From Mytilinidion resinicola (lineage: Eukaryota > Ascomycota > Dothideomycetes > Mytilinidiales > Mytilinidiaceae): DNA of 64,000 nucleotides. The stretch covers positions 1 to 64,000 of the forward strand of contig NW_022985467.1 of the NCBI RefSeq assembly GCF_010093595.1. Reading direction: 5' to 3'. Under the pieces are notes generated by a model. That model ran no database searches. It saw only the letters and a program-made list of their open reading frames with translations, and had not been told where the DNA came from. Position 1 is the first letter of the stretch. Each line of letters begins with the position of its first letter. Made by a program: the position numbers and the translations under genes. Shown piece after piece: positions 11,801 to 23,795 of the stretch.

Positions 11801-14002
11801 TAATATTCCGTATAATAGGCTAAATCTATGCAGTTTACTATTTTTAAGTATAATCTTATAATTATACGTTTAGTATTTAGGTAACTTATTAGCTTCCTAT
11901 TAGGAGAAGGTTTTTAGCAAATAGTAATATTATGCTAGAACTTTTATAGCTAGGTTAGTTTAGGTCTTTAGAGCTAAAGCCTTATTAATATTAGCAATAG
12001 TAATAGTAAAGATTTTATAATCGGGTTATTAGGCTAATTAGGTTATAGACACCGCGTTTAGTATATAGATATCCGTCCGGGTATTAGGTTTAAATTTAGA
12101 ATTAGATTTAGTTTTAGGTTCGGTTTCTAGCTTAGGTTTAGGGTTAGGTATATTTATCTAGCGTACTATTTTAGGAAGCTAGTAATTATATCGGTGTTAT
12201 ATAGACAGGCTTAATTACTATAAGTAAAAGTATTAGGTTAGAAGTATTAGGCACTGCTTAATAAAGGGCGCTTTAGGAAGCTGTTCTATATAAGTTTTTA
12301 TTATAAAGGTTTAGGAGTTGCGCAGGTATTACGCCTAGTATTAGGATAATTAAAATAATAGTTATTAGTTATTATAGTTAAATCTAATATAGTGCTTATA
12401 TAGCTAGGGCTATTCTAGTAGCAGCTTATATTTACTAAGTTCTAGTATATAGAGACAGATCTATTCTATATAATTTAGGTAGCGGAAGGTTATTTATATA
12501 GAATATATAATCTATTCTTTTTTAAGTATTTTTCTATTAAATCTAGTTAGGCGTAAAATATAAGGGAGCAGGTTAAGGCGGAGGTTCTATGCGCGCGCCA
12601 GATTCCTGTAAATATAACCTATGCCTGTAGCTCTACTATTAATTAAAGCTATAGCATTTATACAGGTAGGGCCTTATTATATAGAAATAGGAATAAAAAT
12701 CTATTATTTCCAGAAGTTAGGTTTAGGTTCTTTAAATAGGTTTATAGAAATCTAGGGTTAGAATAGTTCTAGGGGGCGACTTAGCCCCGGAATAGGGCTT
12801 TTAACAACTTTTTTATATAGGACAAGCGGCTACCTCTAGATTAATTAAAGCTAGAGGATAAAGCGGTGGATATAGAGGAACGGCGGGTAGATAAAAATTA
12901 GGTGGAATTAGTTAATTGCGCGTATATACGCGGTTGGGGGCTTAAAGGCTTATCTACGCTAGATAATTAGACTTAGGGTAAGAGGATAGAGTAATTGCAG
13001 GAGATATAGCTATGCTTTCCGCATTTAAAGCAGAGGCCCTTTTAATAATATTTATTTTATTCGGCTAAGCCGGCTAGAGTATATTTAGATATATTAATTT
13101 CTATTATATCTAGGTCCTTTTATAACAGAGGGGAATATTAAAAGGGTTAGCCGGGCAGGAATTATAGATTATTATTATACTTCGCAATTAAGTTAGTATA
13201 GTTGTTTAGATTATCCGGGGTAGTAGCACTAACTATTATATAGCGGAGTTTATTAGAAAGGGAGTATTAGAGCTAAGTTATTAGGCCAGCTTTATTTAGA
13301 TCTATATTAGCAGCAAGTTATCAAAATTTAGCAAAGTATAATATAAAGGCACGCCTTCCTTACTTTAGTATATAGAGTTAATTTAAGAATATAAGTTTCT
13401 AGTTTAGATTACTATATATAGCCTGCAGGAATTAGATAAGTTAATTAATAGTGCAGATATCTTAGTCTATTAAGGGGTTAATAAGCGTTAATAGGTTAAA
13501 TTCCAATTAAAAGTAAGCGTATAGCAGGCGAGCACGTTTAGTTGGGTATTAATTAGCATTTCCTTCCAGTTTATACTATAGTTGTCGGACGAAAATTAGA
13601 AGTTCCTTTTAACTTCTCTTAAATATTAAAGGGTTAATTAGATATTCGGTCTTTAGAGTTAGCAGGGCGGCGGCTGTTAGAAAGAAGTCTATTAAAGTTA
13701 GTAAAGTAACTTTAATAGTTAGGGTCTATATATAGTTTATATTATTAGCAGGTATTAAGCTATTATTTAATTTATAAACAGAAGGCCCTGCAAATTATTA
13801 GTCGGGCGCTAGTAGTAAAGTAGAGGTAGATTTAGACTAAATTGCGGCTACTTCCTTCTGCAGAGCAGTAATTTCCTATTTTTAGGCGGATAGAACTTCT
13901 ATTATAGCAGCCTACTATTTTTTTATAAAGCTAACGAGCTCTAAAAGTATTATAGTCGGGTTAGTAGAGGTGTTTATAGTAGTAAAAGTAAATATAATAT
14001 AA

Positions 14003-14412
14003 TATTATAATAGCGCTATATATAAAAGGTTAAAAGCTTAAAAAAAAGCGTTAATTAGGTGCTATATATAATACTACGTGGAGAATTAAAACGTTATATA
14101 AGGGATAGGAAAATAGGAGACAGGCTACTAAATATAAGGGCGTAGTTAAGCGCGTAGTATACGGCCTCTATACTATTTCAGCGCGTAGCATATATATACG
14201 CGAGGTTTTTACTAGATTAGGTAATAGGAAAAAAGGGCAGCTAGTAGGTGGCTAGAGCGGGATAGAATAGGAAGCGGAAGTAAAATAGGAGCAGAGCAGG
14301 GCAGGTAGAGCAGGAGGCCGGCTAATAGTAGTAGGCCGGTGCAGATTACTAGAGTTATAGTAATCTGCGGCAGAATTTCGGTAGGTAAAGTATTGCGGTC
14401 GATACTATAACA
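14003..14412 (-). repeat. 5' LTR of element A
   Basis: A 410-bp direct repeat of 8443-8852 with the same length and only scattered substitutions, mainly C/T and G/A. It is less RIP-altered than its partner at several positions. Confidence 0.9.
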
Positions 14413-14417
14413 GAAGA

Positions 14418-17400
14418 AGAGCTTTTTAAAAAAGCTTTACTAACCCTTTTAAAAGAAGCTATTAACCGTAAACTAAAGGAAATACTACTCTACTATAAAC
14501 CCCCTAGTAGGAAGTACTATATATTTATAAAGTTCCTTTAAAACCTAGATAACTACCGCAAATAATATAAAGTATCTACTACTATAACCCTAAAAATATA
14601 TACTAATATAAATTAAACCTATTAGAAAACATCTGTTCCTATAGAAATATAAACTACTATACCCTAGTTATTACTAAAAGTATCTAGCGCTATAAAAATT
14701 ATAGAAGTTTTTAGAAACCTAATAAATTTTTTAAAAGGTTGCTTAACTTAATATAAAAGGAAAGAATATTACTATTATAGATCTAAGAAATACTTTATCT
14801 ATAACTGCCTTTAGCCTAATAAACGCTCTATTCGCTCCTGCCCTATTTATAAAAACGCGTTTTCCTAAAGCCTTTTACCGCCCTCTACTAAATATAGAAC
14901 CTAGATACTGCTAAAACCTACTTTTTCCCTATTTTCTACTTTAATAAAAGGATTAAGCCTAATATAGGTTGCAGCTAGGCTTATATACCGCGTACTATAT
15001 AAGTATCTACTACTACTATTTAAGGGATAACTATTAAAAAGAAATAGGTTATAAAAGCTAACCTATTAATTATACCTGCACGTTTAGAATACTAAGGCTA
15101 GAGTATTCTAGCGTATAGTATAATTAATAGTAGCTATAAAGGAAAAGCGCTAGTTAATAAAGACTAGGTAAAGTATTACTATATCCTAATAATTCCGCTT
15201 AAGTACCCTTTTTACCTAGAACTAGCTAATAGAGGCAATTCTAAAGTAGGTAAAGTAACCTATACTATTTAGGTTTAATTACGGATAAATAAATATTTAG
15301 AAACTGTTTAAATAGGGGTAACTAAACTAAGTTATTACCCGATTATTCTAGGAATTCTGTAGCTATACCTATATAATTCTATACCGGACTAGTTCTGTAA
15401 TATACTATAGTTTATAAGCTAGTACTATTATAAACACTGTAATATGCTATAAAAAGTAATATATATATAAGGAATTGCTAATATTCTAAAAAAAAACCGC
15501 CTAGAGTACCTGCCGCCTGCACTAAAAAACCTAAAAGGGAAAAATATAGCACCCGTTTCCTTACGCGTATATAGCGCCTACTTATAAAAAGGATATAAAC
15601 TTTTCTCTATATTACTAGATAATATTAACTATATCCTATTTAAAAAGAAAAGCTTTAACCTAGACTGCTTGCCTAAAAAACTATAAAAGTTTACTAATAT
15701 CTTTTCGCCTAAAAATACTAACTACCTACTACTACACCGCTTATATAACTATAAAATTAAGTTAGAAAAAGGAAAAACACCCTTTTTTAGACCCTTATAC
15801 CTAATATTTTATAATAAGCTAATAGCTCTAAAAGAATAGGTAGCAGATAATCTAAAGAAAGGATTTATCCGCCTTAGCTCTTTACCTGCTATATTACCTG
15901 TATTATTTATAAAAAAGCCTAGAAAAGGCTTCTACTTCTATATTAACTACTAAGCACTAAATACTATAATAGTTAAGAACTGCTACCTGCTACTATTAAT
16001 AAAGAAAACCTTAAGCAACCTAAAGAGGATAAAGTACTTTATAAAAATTAATATTATATCTACCTTTAACAACCTATATATAAAAAAGGGTTAAAAATAG
16101 CTTACTATGTTCCGAACCCGACTAGAACTATTTAAAACCTTAGTAATACTATTTAGGCTTACCGGAGCCCCTATAATATTCCAATAATTTATAAATAATA
16201 CTCTATAAAAGTATTTTAATATTTTCTATACTGCCTACCTAAATAATATTCTAATTTACAGCCGGAACTAAACTAAATACCTAAAGTATATCCGCACTAT
16301 ACTAAAACTGCTATAAAAAGCAGAACTCTATATAAAAATTAAGAAATATAAGTTTTTTACTAAAGAAATAATATTCCTAGGTATTATTATAGGAGCTAAC
16401 AGCCTATAAATAGACCTAGAGAAAATTAAAGCCGTAATAGACTAGGAAATACTAACTTACCTAACTAATATATAAGCTTTTATAGGATTTAGAAACTTTT
16501 ACTGCTAATTTATTAGAAACTTTTTAAAAATTATTACTCTACTAGTACACTTAATAAAAAAGGGCGTTGCCTTTATATAGAATACTGCCTGTTAGAAAGC
16601 TTTTACTAAATTAAAAAAAGCCTTTACCTCTGCACCTGTTCTAGTACTATTTAACTAGAATAAGCCTATTATTATAGAAACGGATATATCTAATTATATT
16701 TTAGCTGGCGTTTTATTATAGTATAGAAACGATAGAATTCTGCGCCCTATTATATTCTTTTTAAAAAAGCACTTAGTTATAGAATACAACTATAAAATAT
16801 ATAATAAGGAACTGCTTACTATTATTTAATACTTTAAAAAATAGAAACTAGAGCTTAAAAGCGCCGCCTTACCTATTAAAGTTATTACTAACTATTATAA
16901 TCTAGAGTACTTTATAATAATAAAACTACTAAACTGCCGCTAGGCCTACTAGTCTAAATTCCTGTCCTATTTTAACTTTAAGATTATATATTAACCTGGA
17001 AAACTTAGGGTAAAGCCTAATTCTTTAACTAAAAGGTTAAAGAACCTGCCTAAAAAAGGGGATAAATATATCTGCTACTAAAGCTAGATAATTCTAAAGA
17101 AATTAAACTTTAAAAATAAAATAGAAAAGAAAACTATAAGAAAAGTAACCTTTAAAAATAAAGCTAAAATAATAGCTCTAGCACCTATAAAAACCCGGTA
17201 AGAAGGCTTATTACTAACTCCCCTAGATAACGCCCTATAAGATAAATAAAAAACTAAGGGAAATATAGAACTACCCTCTATAATTGCCGCCCTGCTAAGA
17301 ATAGTATATAAAAAAAACTTTATCTTACTATTAGTTCTAAAAGCCTTAGAAAAAAAACACCGCTATTATATAAAGCTTATATTAGCTAAATACTAAAAGA

Positions 17401-18760
17401 AAAGTAGATACCTATACTATTAGAACTACCTATATATACCCGACTATAATAAACTAAAAATAGAACTTCTGCGTATATACTATAGGAATACTATTACTAG
17501 CTACTTTAGAAGATTTAAAATATATAGCCTAATAGCCTGCAGTTACTACTAGCCCGGAATACTACCTTATATAAACTATTAGGTTAGGAACTGCTAGATA
17601 TATAAAAGAACTACTCTATTATAAGAAGCCTACTAGGGTATTCTAAAGCTGCTGCTTATTCCTAAAAGAGCCTAGTATAATATATTAATAGATTTTATTA
17701 TATACCTGCTATATAGCGGAAAGTATAATATAATCCTTATTATAGTAGACCGCCTAACTAAGATAAAACACTTCCTTACCTATAAAGGAACCTGTAATAT
17801 AGAAGATATTATAAAACTTTTTCTAAAAAATATCTAGAAACTATACAGCCTGCCTGCCTCTATTATATTTAACTGAGGGCCCTAGTTTATAGCTAAATTC
17901 TAGAAATACCTAACTAGCCGCCTAAGAATTAACTGCCTACTATTAACTATATACTACCCCGAAACTAATAGCTAGACTAAGAAAGCTAATACTATTCTAG
18001 AATAGTACTTACAGGTATATATATCCTATTTACAGGATAACTAGGCTAAATAGCTGCCTTTAGCTAAACTGTTAATTAATACTATAAATTTTAAGAGTAT
18101 ATATATCTCCCCCTTTTTTATAAACTACGGCTTCTACCTATATCTAGGTTTTAAGCCGGTTAAACTATTAACCTGCCCGCCTGCTAGAAATACTAAGCGC
18201 TTTACTAAGTATATAGAAAAGATTCTAGAATATCTAAAATCTAAACTTACTGCCTTCTATACCTAATATAAAAATAATATAAACTATAACTATTACCTTA
18301 CTTATAACTATTAAGTTAACAACTTAGTATAGTTAAATACTAAAAATATTAAAACCCTCCGCCTCTAGAAGAAGCTAGATTAGAAAAATCTTAAACTATT
18401 CCGCGTAGAAAAGGTTATTAGCCCTTATATATACCGCCTAACTTTACTAGAAAGTATACGCAACTATAATATTTTCTATATTAGTTTACTAAAACCTACC
18501 GCAAATAATCTGCTGCCCGGCTAGTATTAAGAACTACTACTGCTAGTTAAAGTTAAAGGCTTAGAGGAATAGAAAGTTAAAAAAGTTATCGACTTTTAAT
18601 AGAAGCGTTGCGGTTATAGCCGCCCCGGCCTAAAGTATATAGTAAAGTAGACCGGATATAATAAAGTTATAGAAAAGCCCGCTAACTATCTAGAATATAC
18701 TAAGGAAGCTATCCGGTTATTCTATTACTATTACCCTAAAAAGCCCGGTTTTTAAGCCTT
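14418..18760 (+). mobile_element. RIP-inactivated Ty3/gypsy retrotransposon body (element B)
   Basis: Plus-strand reading through stops gives a gag-like start (EELFKKALLTLLKEAINRK), a damaged zinc knuckle near 14770 (YYYYRSKKYFIYNCL), reverse transcriptase NNILIYSRN at about 16240, RNase H ETDISNYILAGVLL at about 16680, and an integrase core at 17690-17960 (ILIDFII, FN-stop-GPQFIAKF, then YYPETNS), ending in a short tail near 18755. The second catalytic Asp of the integrase now reads Asn. The left part was split off by insertion of element A and is found at 8389-8437. I could not pair LTRs: the left end is lost, and 18790-19200 could be a 3' LTR but has no partner here. Confidence 0.85.
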
Positions 18761-19640
18761 AATAAAGTTCGGCCGTAAAAAGGGGAGTACTATTATAGCT
18801 TAAATAGTAAAGCTTACTGCACAACGTAACACGTAATATTAGGACCCGGTAAGAGGCCTTATTATAAGGGCCTATACGAGCCTTAGCAGGAGTATACCTG
18901 CTAACCGCCGCCCTGCCTTTTTATAGCTTCTTAAGCTATATTTTATTATTTAACCCGCCTGCCTACTATATATTATAGAACATATAGTAAATTTAGTTAT
19001 TACTTTTACCTACCTGCCCGAGCTAGCTAGGGCAATCCTGCCGCCTAAAACTATAATATAGAGTGCCTTAGTATTATTAATTTAGAAAGCGTAAAAAATA
19101 GCGTAATAATTTTAGATAAATATAGCAAGCTTTTCCTTTTTCGACTTAGTAAGCTTAAGGCTAGAAATCTACTTCTATAGCTATTAACTTAGTCTATATT
19201 AAAGAAAGGGTGGAAACTTATATTATAAATATTAGTAAGAATATTACTATCTATTTTATAACCCGTAAAATCTATATAGTATATACTAATTTATTTCTAA
19301 TAGCTTTATATTAAGCTTTTTTTCTTAATTCGAAAATATTTCTTCTACTAGAGAAAATACGCTTTAAACACCTTTAGGTTATATTTACGCAGCTAATTAT
19401 TCGGGGATCTTTTTATTTTCTTTTTAATTTTTAGGCAGTACCTAGTTATAGTAATTAGAAAGTGTAATAATAAGCGGAAGTTTTCGTAATTTACTTTTCC
19501 TAAATTTCGCCTTTCTTCTTCTATAGTTTTTTAGTATAAGAAGTATAGTTTAGTTTTATAGGCCCTTATTCTCCTATTTTAGCAATATTTTTTAGTATTT
19601 CCTTAGCTTTAAAGTCTAATTCTAGGTCTAATCTAGCATT
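18761..19640. other. AT-rich sequence without recognised gene
   Basis: The first part (about 18790-19200) may be the 3' LTR of element B, but no second copy is present to prove it. The remainder holds no open frame and no repeat that I could match within the window. Confidence 0.3.
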
Positions 19641-19770
19641 TAATTCTATATTTAACTTTATATCTAACTCTATATCTAACTCTATATCTAACTCTACACC
19701 TATATCCGTGTCTAGGTAGATATTTAGGTTTATATTTAGGTTTAAGTATAAGTTTAAGTAGTTTAAGTCG
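19641..19770. repeat. Degenerate hexamer/12-mer tandem repeat
   Basis: Units based on tatatctaactc and tatatttaggttt run through this stretch. On the minus strand they keep a 100-codon frame (19566-19868) open as a string of L-D-I-E-L and L-N-L-N repeats. The open frame is explained by the repeat and no protein is inferred. Confidence 0.6.
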
Positions 19771-20640
19771 CAGTTAGAATCGATATTTAAGCCCGGGTCT
19801 AGGCTTATATAGGGCTGTAGGTTATAAGTTAATATAGTTTTTAAATTTACGGCACTAGTAACTAGCACTTTCGTTGCTTTTAATACTAGGCCCGTTTTAA
19901 TCGCTATAATACTAGCTTTATATTACTGCGCTAGTCTACCGGGTTAAGTAAATAAAATTAGAGGATATATTAGAGGAGAGGATATATAAAATAAAAAGAT
20001 ATAGCGGAGAAAAAAAGATAAAGTAGAAACGCAGTTAGAAAGTATTAGAATTAAGGTTAATAGAAGAATAAAGAGCGAAACGGTAAGCAGGCCGCTTTTT
20101 TAAGGTAACACTAGCCTTTCTATATAGGCAAAGCTAATTTTAAACGCCGGCGAGCTTTAAGTTACTAAAGCTTATAGCTTATTTCTAAACCTCTTTAGAA
20201 TAATAACGGGATATAATAGGAATAGAGTATAACAGGGATAGGGTATAATAAAAATAGGAAGTGCTTAAAGCAGCGATATAATATAGTCTAAGCAAGGTAA
20301 AAACGCCGCTTTTAATAGCGGCTATAGCCCTCCTAAAACAGATACTTTTCTACTACTATATATATTTAACTAAGTATATTAATAAGGTGTTAAAATTAGA
20401 TAAATTTCTAAGTATAATCCTATATATACTTATATAAATTTAGGTGGTATAGTATAGGGAAAATACTAAGCTTTTAACGCTATTTTAAATATAATAAAGG
20501 CGAGGAATATTAAAATTACTATAATAACACCTTTTTAAAGTTATATTTCTATAACTAAAACTAAAAAATAAAAAAAAATTATTTAGTAATATAGTATAAT
20601 ATACAGCTTTCTACTAAAGTTTAGCAGAAAAGTAATTATA
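19771..20640. other. AT-rich sequence without recognised gene
   Basis: Short purine-rich runs occur at 19960-20110 and loosely repeated 'ggatataataggaatag' words at 20200-20260. I found no coding frame or transposon motif. Confidence 0.3.
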
Positions 20641-20644
20641 TATT

Positions 20645-20760
20645 TAGCTATATTATTATTATTTATTATTAGAATCTATTAAGCCGATTTAGCTCCTATT
20701 AGGGTTTATATAGCAGTACTATCTAAGTTTTATTTATAAAGGGAAACCGTTTGCTTTATA
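20645..20760. repeat. Left arm of a ~115-bp inverted repeat
   Basis: This segment matches the reverse complement of 23679-23795 with few changes, including aagccgatttagctcc and gtttatatagcagtact. It lies just left of the satellite and the Fot1-like element. It may be one end of an unrecognised transposon or an independent fragment of the same repeat. Confidence 0.7.
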
Positions 20761-20889
20761 AACCCCTATATAATAATATAGGTTAGACTATAATATAGGT
20801 TAGACTATAATATTAGTAAAAACTATAAAAAAAAGTTTTAGTTAATTAAGTAGAAATTAGTAACTATTTAGCTTAGCAAAATTAAAATA

Positions 20890-20959
20890 ACGTATTCCAC
20901 CACCAAGCCGGCCAAACTACTAAGCCGGCTATTTTTCCTTAGCATAACTAATACTATAT
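20890..20959. repeat. Left terminal inverted repeat of the Fot1-like element
   Basis: 70 bp, pairing with 22669-22738. The few mismatches are all C/T or G/A. Confidence 0.85.
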
Positions 20960-22668
20960 ACGCGCAGTTAATTTATTTATAACTAGCTATAGAACTTATA
21001 TATAATATACTTAGATTAGATTTAAAAGAAGCTTCTTAATCCTTTTTATATATACGCGTATTATACCCAGCCTTTCTATAGTTTCTATAGCGCCGTTAAG
21101 CTAGTAGAGCCCTATTTATACTATTTCTACTACCTACCTTTTTCCGTAGATTAGATACTCTAAACACTTTAGTAGCTATATATAACACTGCTATACTATA
21201 CTCTATTATACTACTAGTCTAGATTTGCTTTCTTTTACAACCTTTATACTTAGTTATTTCTGCTAGTTACTTTTTAAGCTCTTTAACCCGGGCTTTAATA
21301 AGTATATTTTTATATAGTATTTTTTCGGCTTTTTTAATAAGCTTTAAAAAGCCTTTTTAGGCGGTTATTAGTAACCGTATAAAGGAATTACTTACTAGCC
21401 TTAACTATAATCTAAATTCGTATATATTACTTAGGGTTTTTAATTACTATAGTGTTTCTAGTAGAGGTGCTAGTAGTAGGGTCTATAACCGTATATTAAG
21501 GCGATTAAAAACTACTTACGTATTAATAGGAACTAATTTAGAGGCTTTAAAGGCCTTCTTATAGTTCTTATATATAAATATATTAAAAAACGCGTTTTTA
21601 AAGGCTAGTAGGAAGCCTTCTTTATTAATATAGTAGACGTATCGGCGTGCTAAGTCTTATATATATTAAGAGTACTTTAGCTTTAATAGTAAGAAATATA
21701 CTATATTAAGTAGCTAAAGTATATATAATAAATGCGCAGGTATATAGAGGGCAAGGATTTGTTATTTAACGTAATAATCCTTAAAATTTTAGTTAAGGTA
21801 GCTCTTATAGCCGTCTAAAATTAGCAACCTATATAACCCTACCTAACGCGCCTTTATATACGTGTTAAAGTACTTTAACTACTTAAAACTAAGCTTATTA
21901 TTAGTCTAGCCGTTCTTAGAGATAGAAAGCTTCTAATTATATAGTATTTCTGCTTTTTTATACTATATAGAGATATAAACGCGTCCTTTATAGATAATAA
22001 ATAGTAGGGTTATATATCCGGCAGCGCAGATGCTCTAGATAACTATAACCTACTTTTAGTCGCCTAGTTAAATAAGATTAGGCCTTATATATCTCTTTAA
22101 ACCTGTAATAACCTTTATTATACTAATTATATCTATTTAAAAGCTAGTCTTATTAAAGTTATAGATATTATCTAGGTAGATACTATACTTAGCTATAGTT
22201 TTTTGCATAAAAGTAAACTATATATTAATAACCTCTAGGTTTTCCTAGAGTATTCTCTAGCAGTTCTTTACCTAATTAAAAGCTATTTTAAGCTCCTTTA
22301 TATAAGATATAAACTGTTAAGTCTAGTTTTTACCTACTAGTATTCTACTATATATAGCTAGTACTTTATCTGCTATATTTACCACTTTATATAACCGGGG
22401 CGTAAATCCTTATAAGTTTAGGTTAAGGATATATTATATAATTATATACTCTTTAGTTGCAGTAAGCTTTAGGTAGTTTAGTTATAATTAAGGTTAAAAC
22501 GTAATTCTATAGAGCCGATTAAAGAGCCGCTAATATTATATATTAAAGGCTGCTACAGCGCGTTATATAGTCCTAAATTAACTAGAGGTAAAGGCTTAAA
22601 GCGCGAGATTAATACTGCCTTTTTACTAAGATAAATAATCGCTGCGTTGTTAATATATTGCTGTGTGA

Positions 22669-22738
22669 ATATAGTATTAGTTGTGCTAAGGAAAAGTAGC
22701 CGGCTTAGTAGTTTAGCCGGCTTAGTGGTGGAATACGT
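22669..22738. repeat. Right terminal inverted repeat of the Fot1-like element
   Basis: 70 bp, the reverse complement of 20890-20959, followed by TA. Confidence 0.85.
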
Positions 22739-23212
22739 TAGCTATTTTAAATTTTTTAATAAAGTACTATATTTTCCTAAATAGTTAAGAATTAGAAAAG
22801 TTTAAAAATTATAAAAAGTATAATTTAGTTAAAATAAATAGATATCTAGCTTAGGAAAAAATATAGAGCTATTCTACTATAATTTCTTTATATATTAAGC
22901 TATTTTCCTAAGTAGTATTTATATAACTACCTTTAAAAACTAGAAAAGTAGAAAAATTATAAATATAAGTATTTAATAGAAACTAATATATATCTAGCTT
23001 AGGAAAATCTATAGAGCTATTTTACTATAATTTCTTTATATATTAAGCTATTTTTCTAAGTAGTATATATATAACTACTTTTTAAAACTATAAAAAAGGC
23101 AATTTAATAGAAATAAATAGATATTTAGCTTAGGAAAAGTTATAGAGCTATTTTACTATAAGTTTTTTATATATTAAGCTATTTTCCTAATAATATATAT
23201 ATAGCTAAGCTT

Positions 23213-23795
23213 ATTCGCAATAGTTCCTGCACTAAACAGACTTTTTACCCTACCTCTCTATAGCTAAAAAGATAGCAACGGAAAAGCTAGCTATATAGCT
23301 AGCTAACTTATATAGCCACGCCCTAAGAATAGAACTATATATATACACGTATATTATATAACTATAAGCACGCCTATAATAGGGTAACCCCTCTAATTTC
23401 CTATTATTCTTTAATTTAATAGCTTAGCTTTTAAGAAAAAGAGCACGCGCGTATAGTAAGGGCACGCACGCCCTAATATAGACCCCGGACCTTACTAACC
23501 TTCTAAATACTATATAACCCTAGAACCTAGGGCCTATAAACACCGGATTAATTCTAGAAAATATATTAAAATAGCTTACTCTATAGTAATACTTATAGAG
23601 CTGCTACGTGTTCTCTATAGCCGCGTAGAAATAAAAAAAACGTAAGGCGTTATATACTGTAAAAAATAAGGTTTTTACCTAACTACTATAAAGCGAATAG
23701 TTTCCCCTTATAAATAAAACCTAGATAGTACTGCTATATAAACCCTAATAGGAGCTAAATCGGCCTAATAGAACCTAATAATAATAATATAGCTA
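23213..23795. mobile_element. Unknown ~580-bp insert in the satellite
   Basis: The satellite stops at 23212 and resumes after 23795. The word tatagctaagctt stands at both junctions (about 23208 and 23789), like a target duplication. The insert is distinctly richer in G+C, with gggcacgcacgccc and gaccccggacc, and its right end (23679-23795) is the inverted counterpart of 20645-20760. No coding frame is present. It may be a non-autonomous element or solo LTR of unknown type. Confidence 0.5.
23679..23795. repeat. Right arm of the ~115-bp inverted repeat
   Basis: Reverse complement of 20645-20760, with a small length difference in an ATT run. It forms the right end of the ~580-bp insert. Confidence 0.7.

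Larger units (their letters stand above)
8443..14412 (-). mobile_element. Full-length, RIP-inactivated Ty3/gypsy LTR retrotransposon (element A)
   Basis: This 5970-bp element is bounded by two 410-bp LTRs and a probable 5-bp target duplication (gaagg at 8438-8442, gaaga at 14413-14417, differing by one G-to-A). Minus-strand reading through stops gives, in order: a zinc knuckle (CFKCGKHSYISCN, about 12996-13045, histidine changed to tyrosine), reverse transcriptase YINNILIYS for the usual YLDDILIYS (11329-11420), RNase H (ADLSDYINAGVLL, 10830-10960), and integrase around 9770-9960 (SQFISVF, then ETNS, IEKANLI). That gag-RT-RNase H-integrase order is typical of Ty3/gypsy. A purine tract beside the left LTR confirms the minus orientation. 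All frames are broken, so it cannot move by itself. Confidence 0.9.
20890..22738 (-). mobile_element. Fot1/pogo-type DNA transposon, RIP-inactivated
   Basis: This 1849-bp element has 70-bp terminal inverted repeats starting acgtattccaccac and is flanked by TA on both sides (20888-20889 and 22739-22740), the Tc1/mariner target. Within the inverted repeats the word aagccggc occurs twice. Minus-strand reading through stops gives transposase sequence with IAKYSIYLDNIYNFNKTSF (normally YNFDETGF, the first DDE aspartate region), NG-stop-TNNKLSFK-stop-LKYFN and LILDGYKSYLN (second acidic region), in the order found in Fot1-like transposases. Length and target site also fit Fot1. The catalytic Asp in the first motif now reads Asn and several codons are stops, so it is dead. 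It sits inside a satellite unit. Confidence 0.88.

Noticed and set aside
12130..12152. Telomere-like words (tttagggttagg)
   Set aside because: It is a single occurrence within a low-complexity Pro/Lys/Glu-coding segment of element A on the minus strand, not a TTAGGG array.
19566..19868. 100-codon minus-strand frame rich in Leu, Asp, Ile and Asn
   Set aside because: The frame is kept open by hexamer repeats in AT-rich DNA, with no independent sign of a gene.
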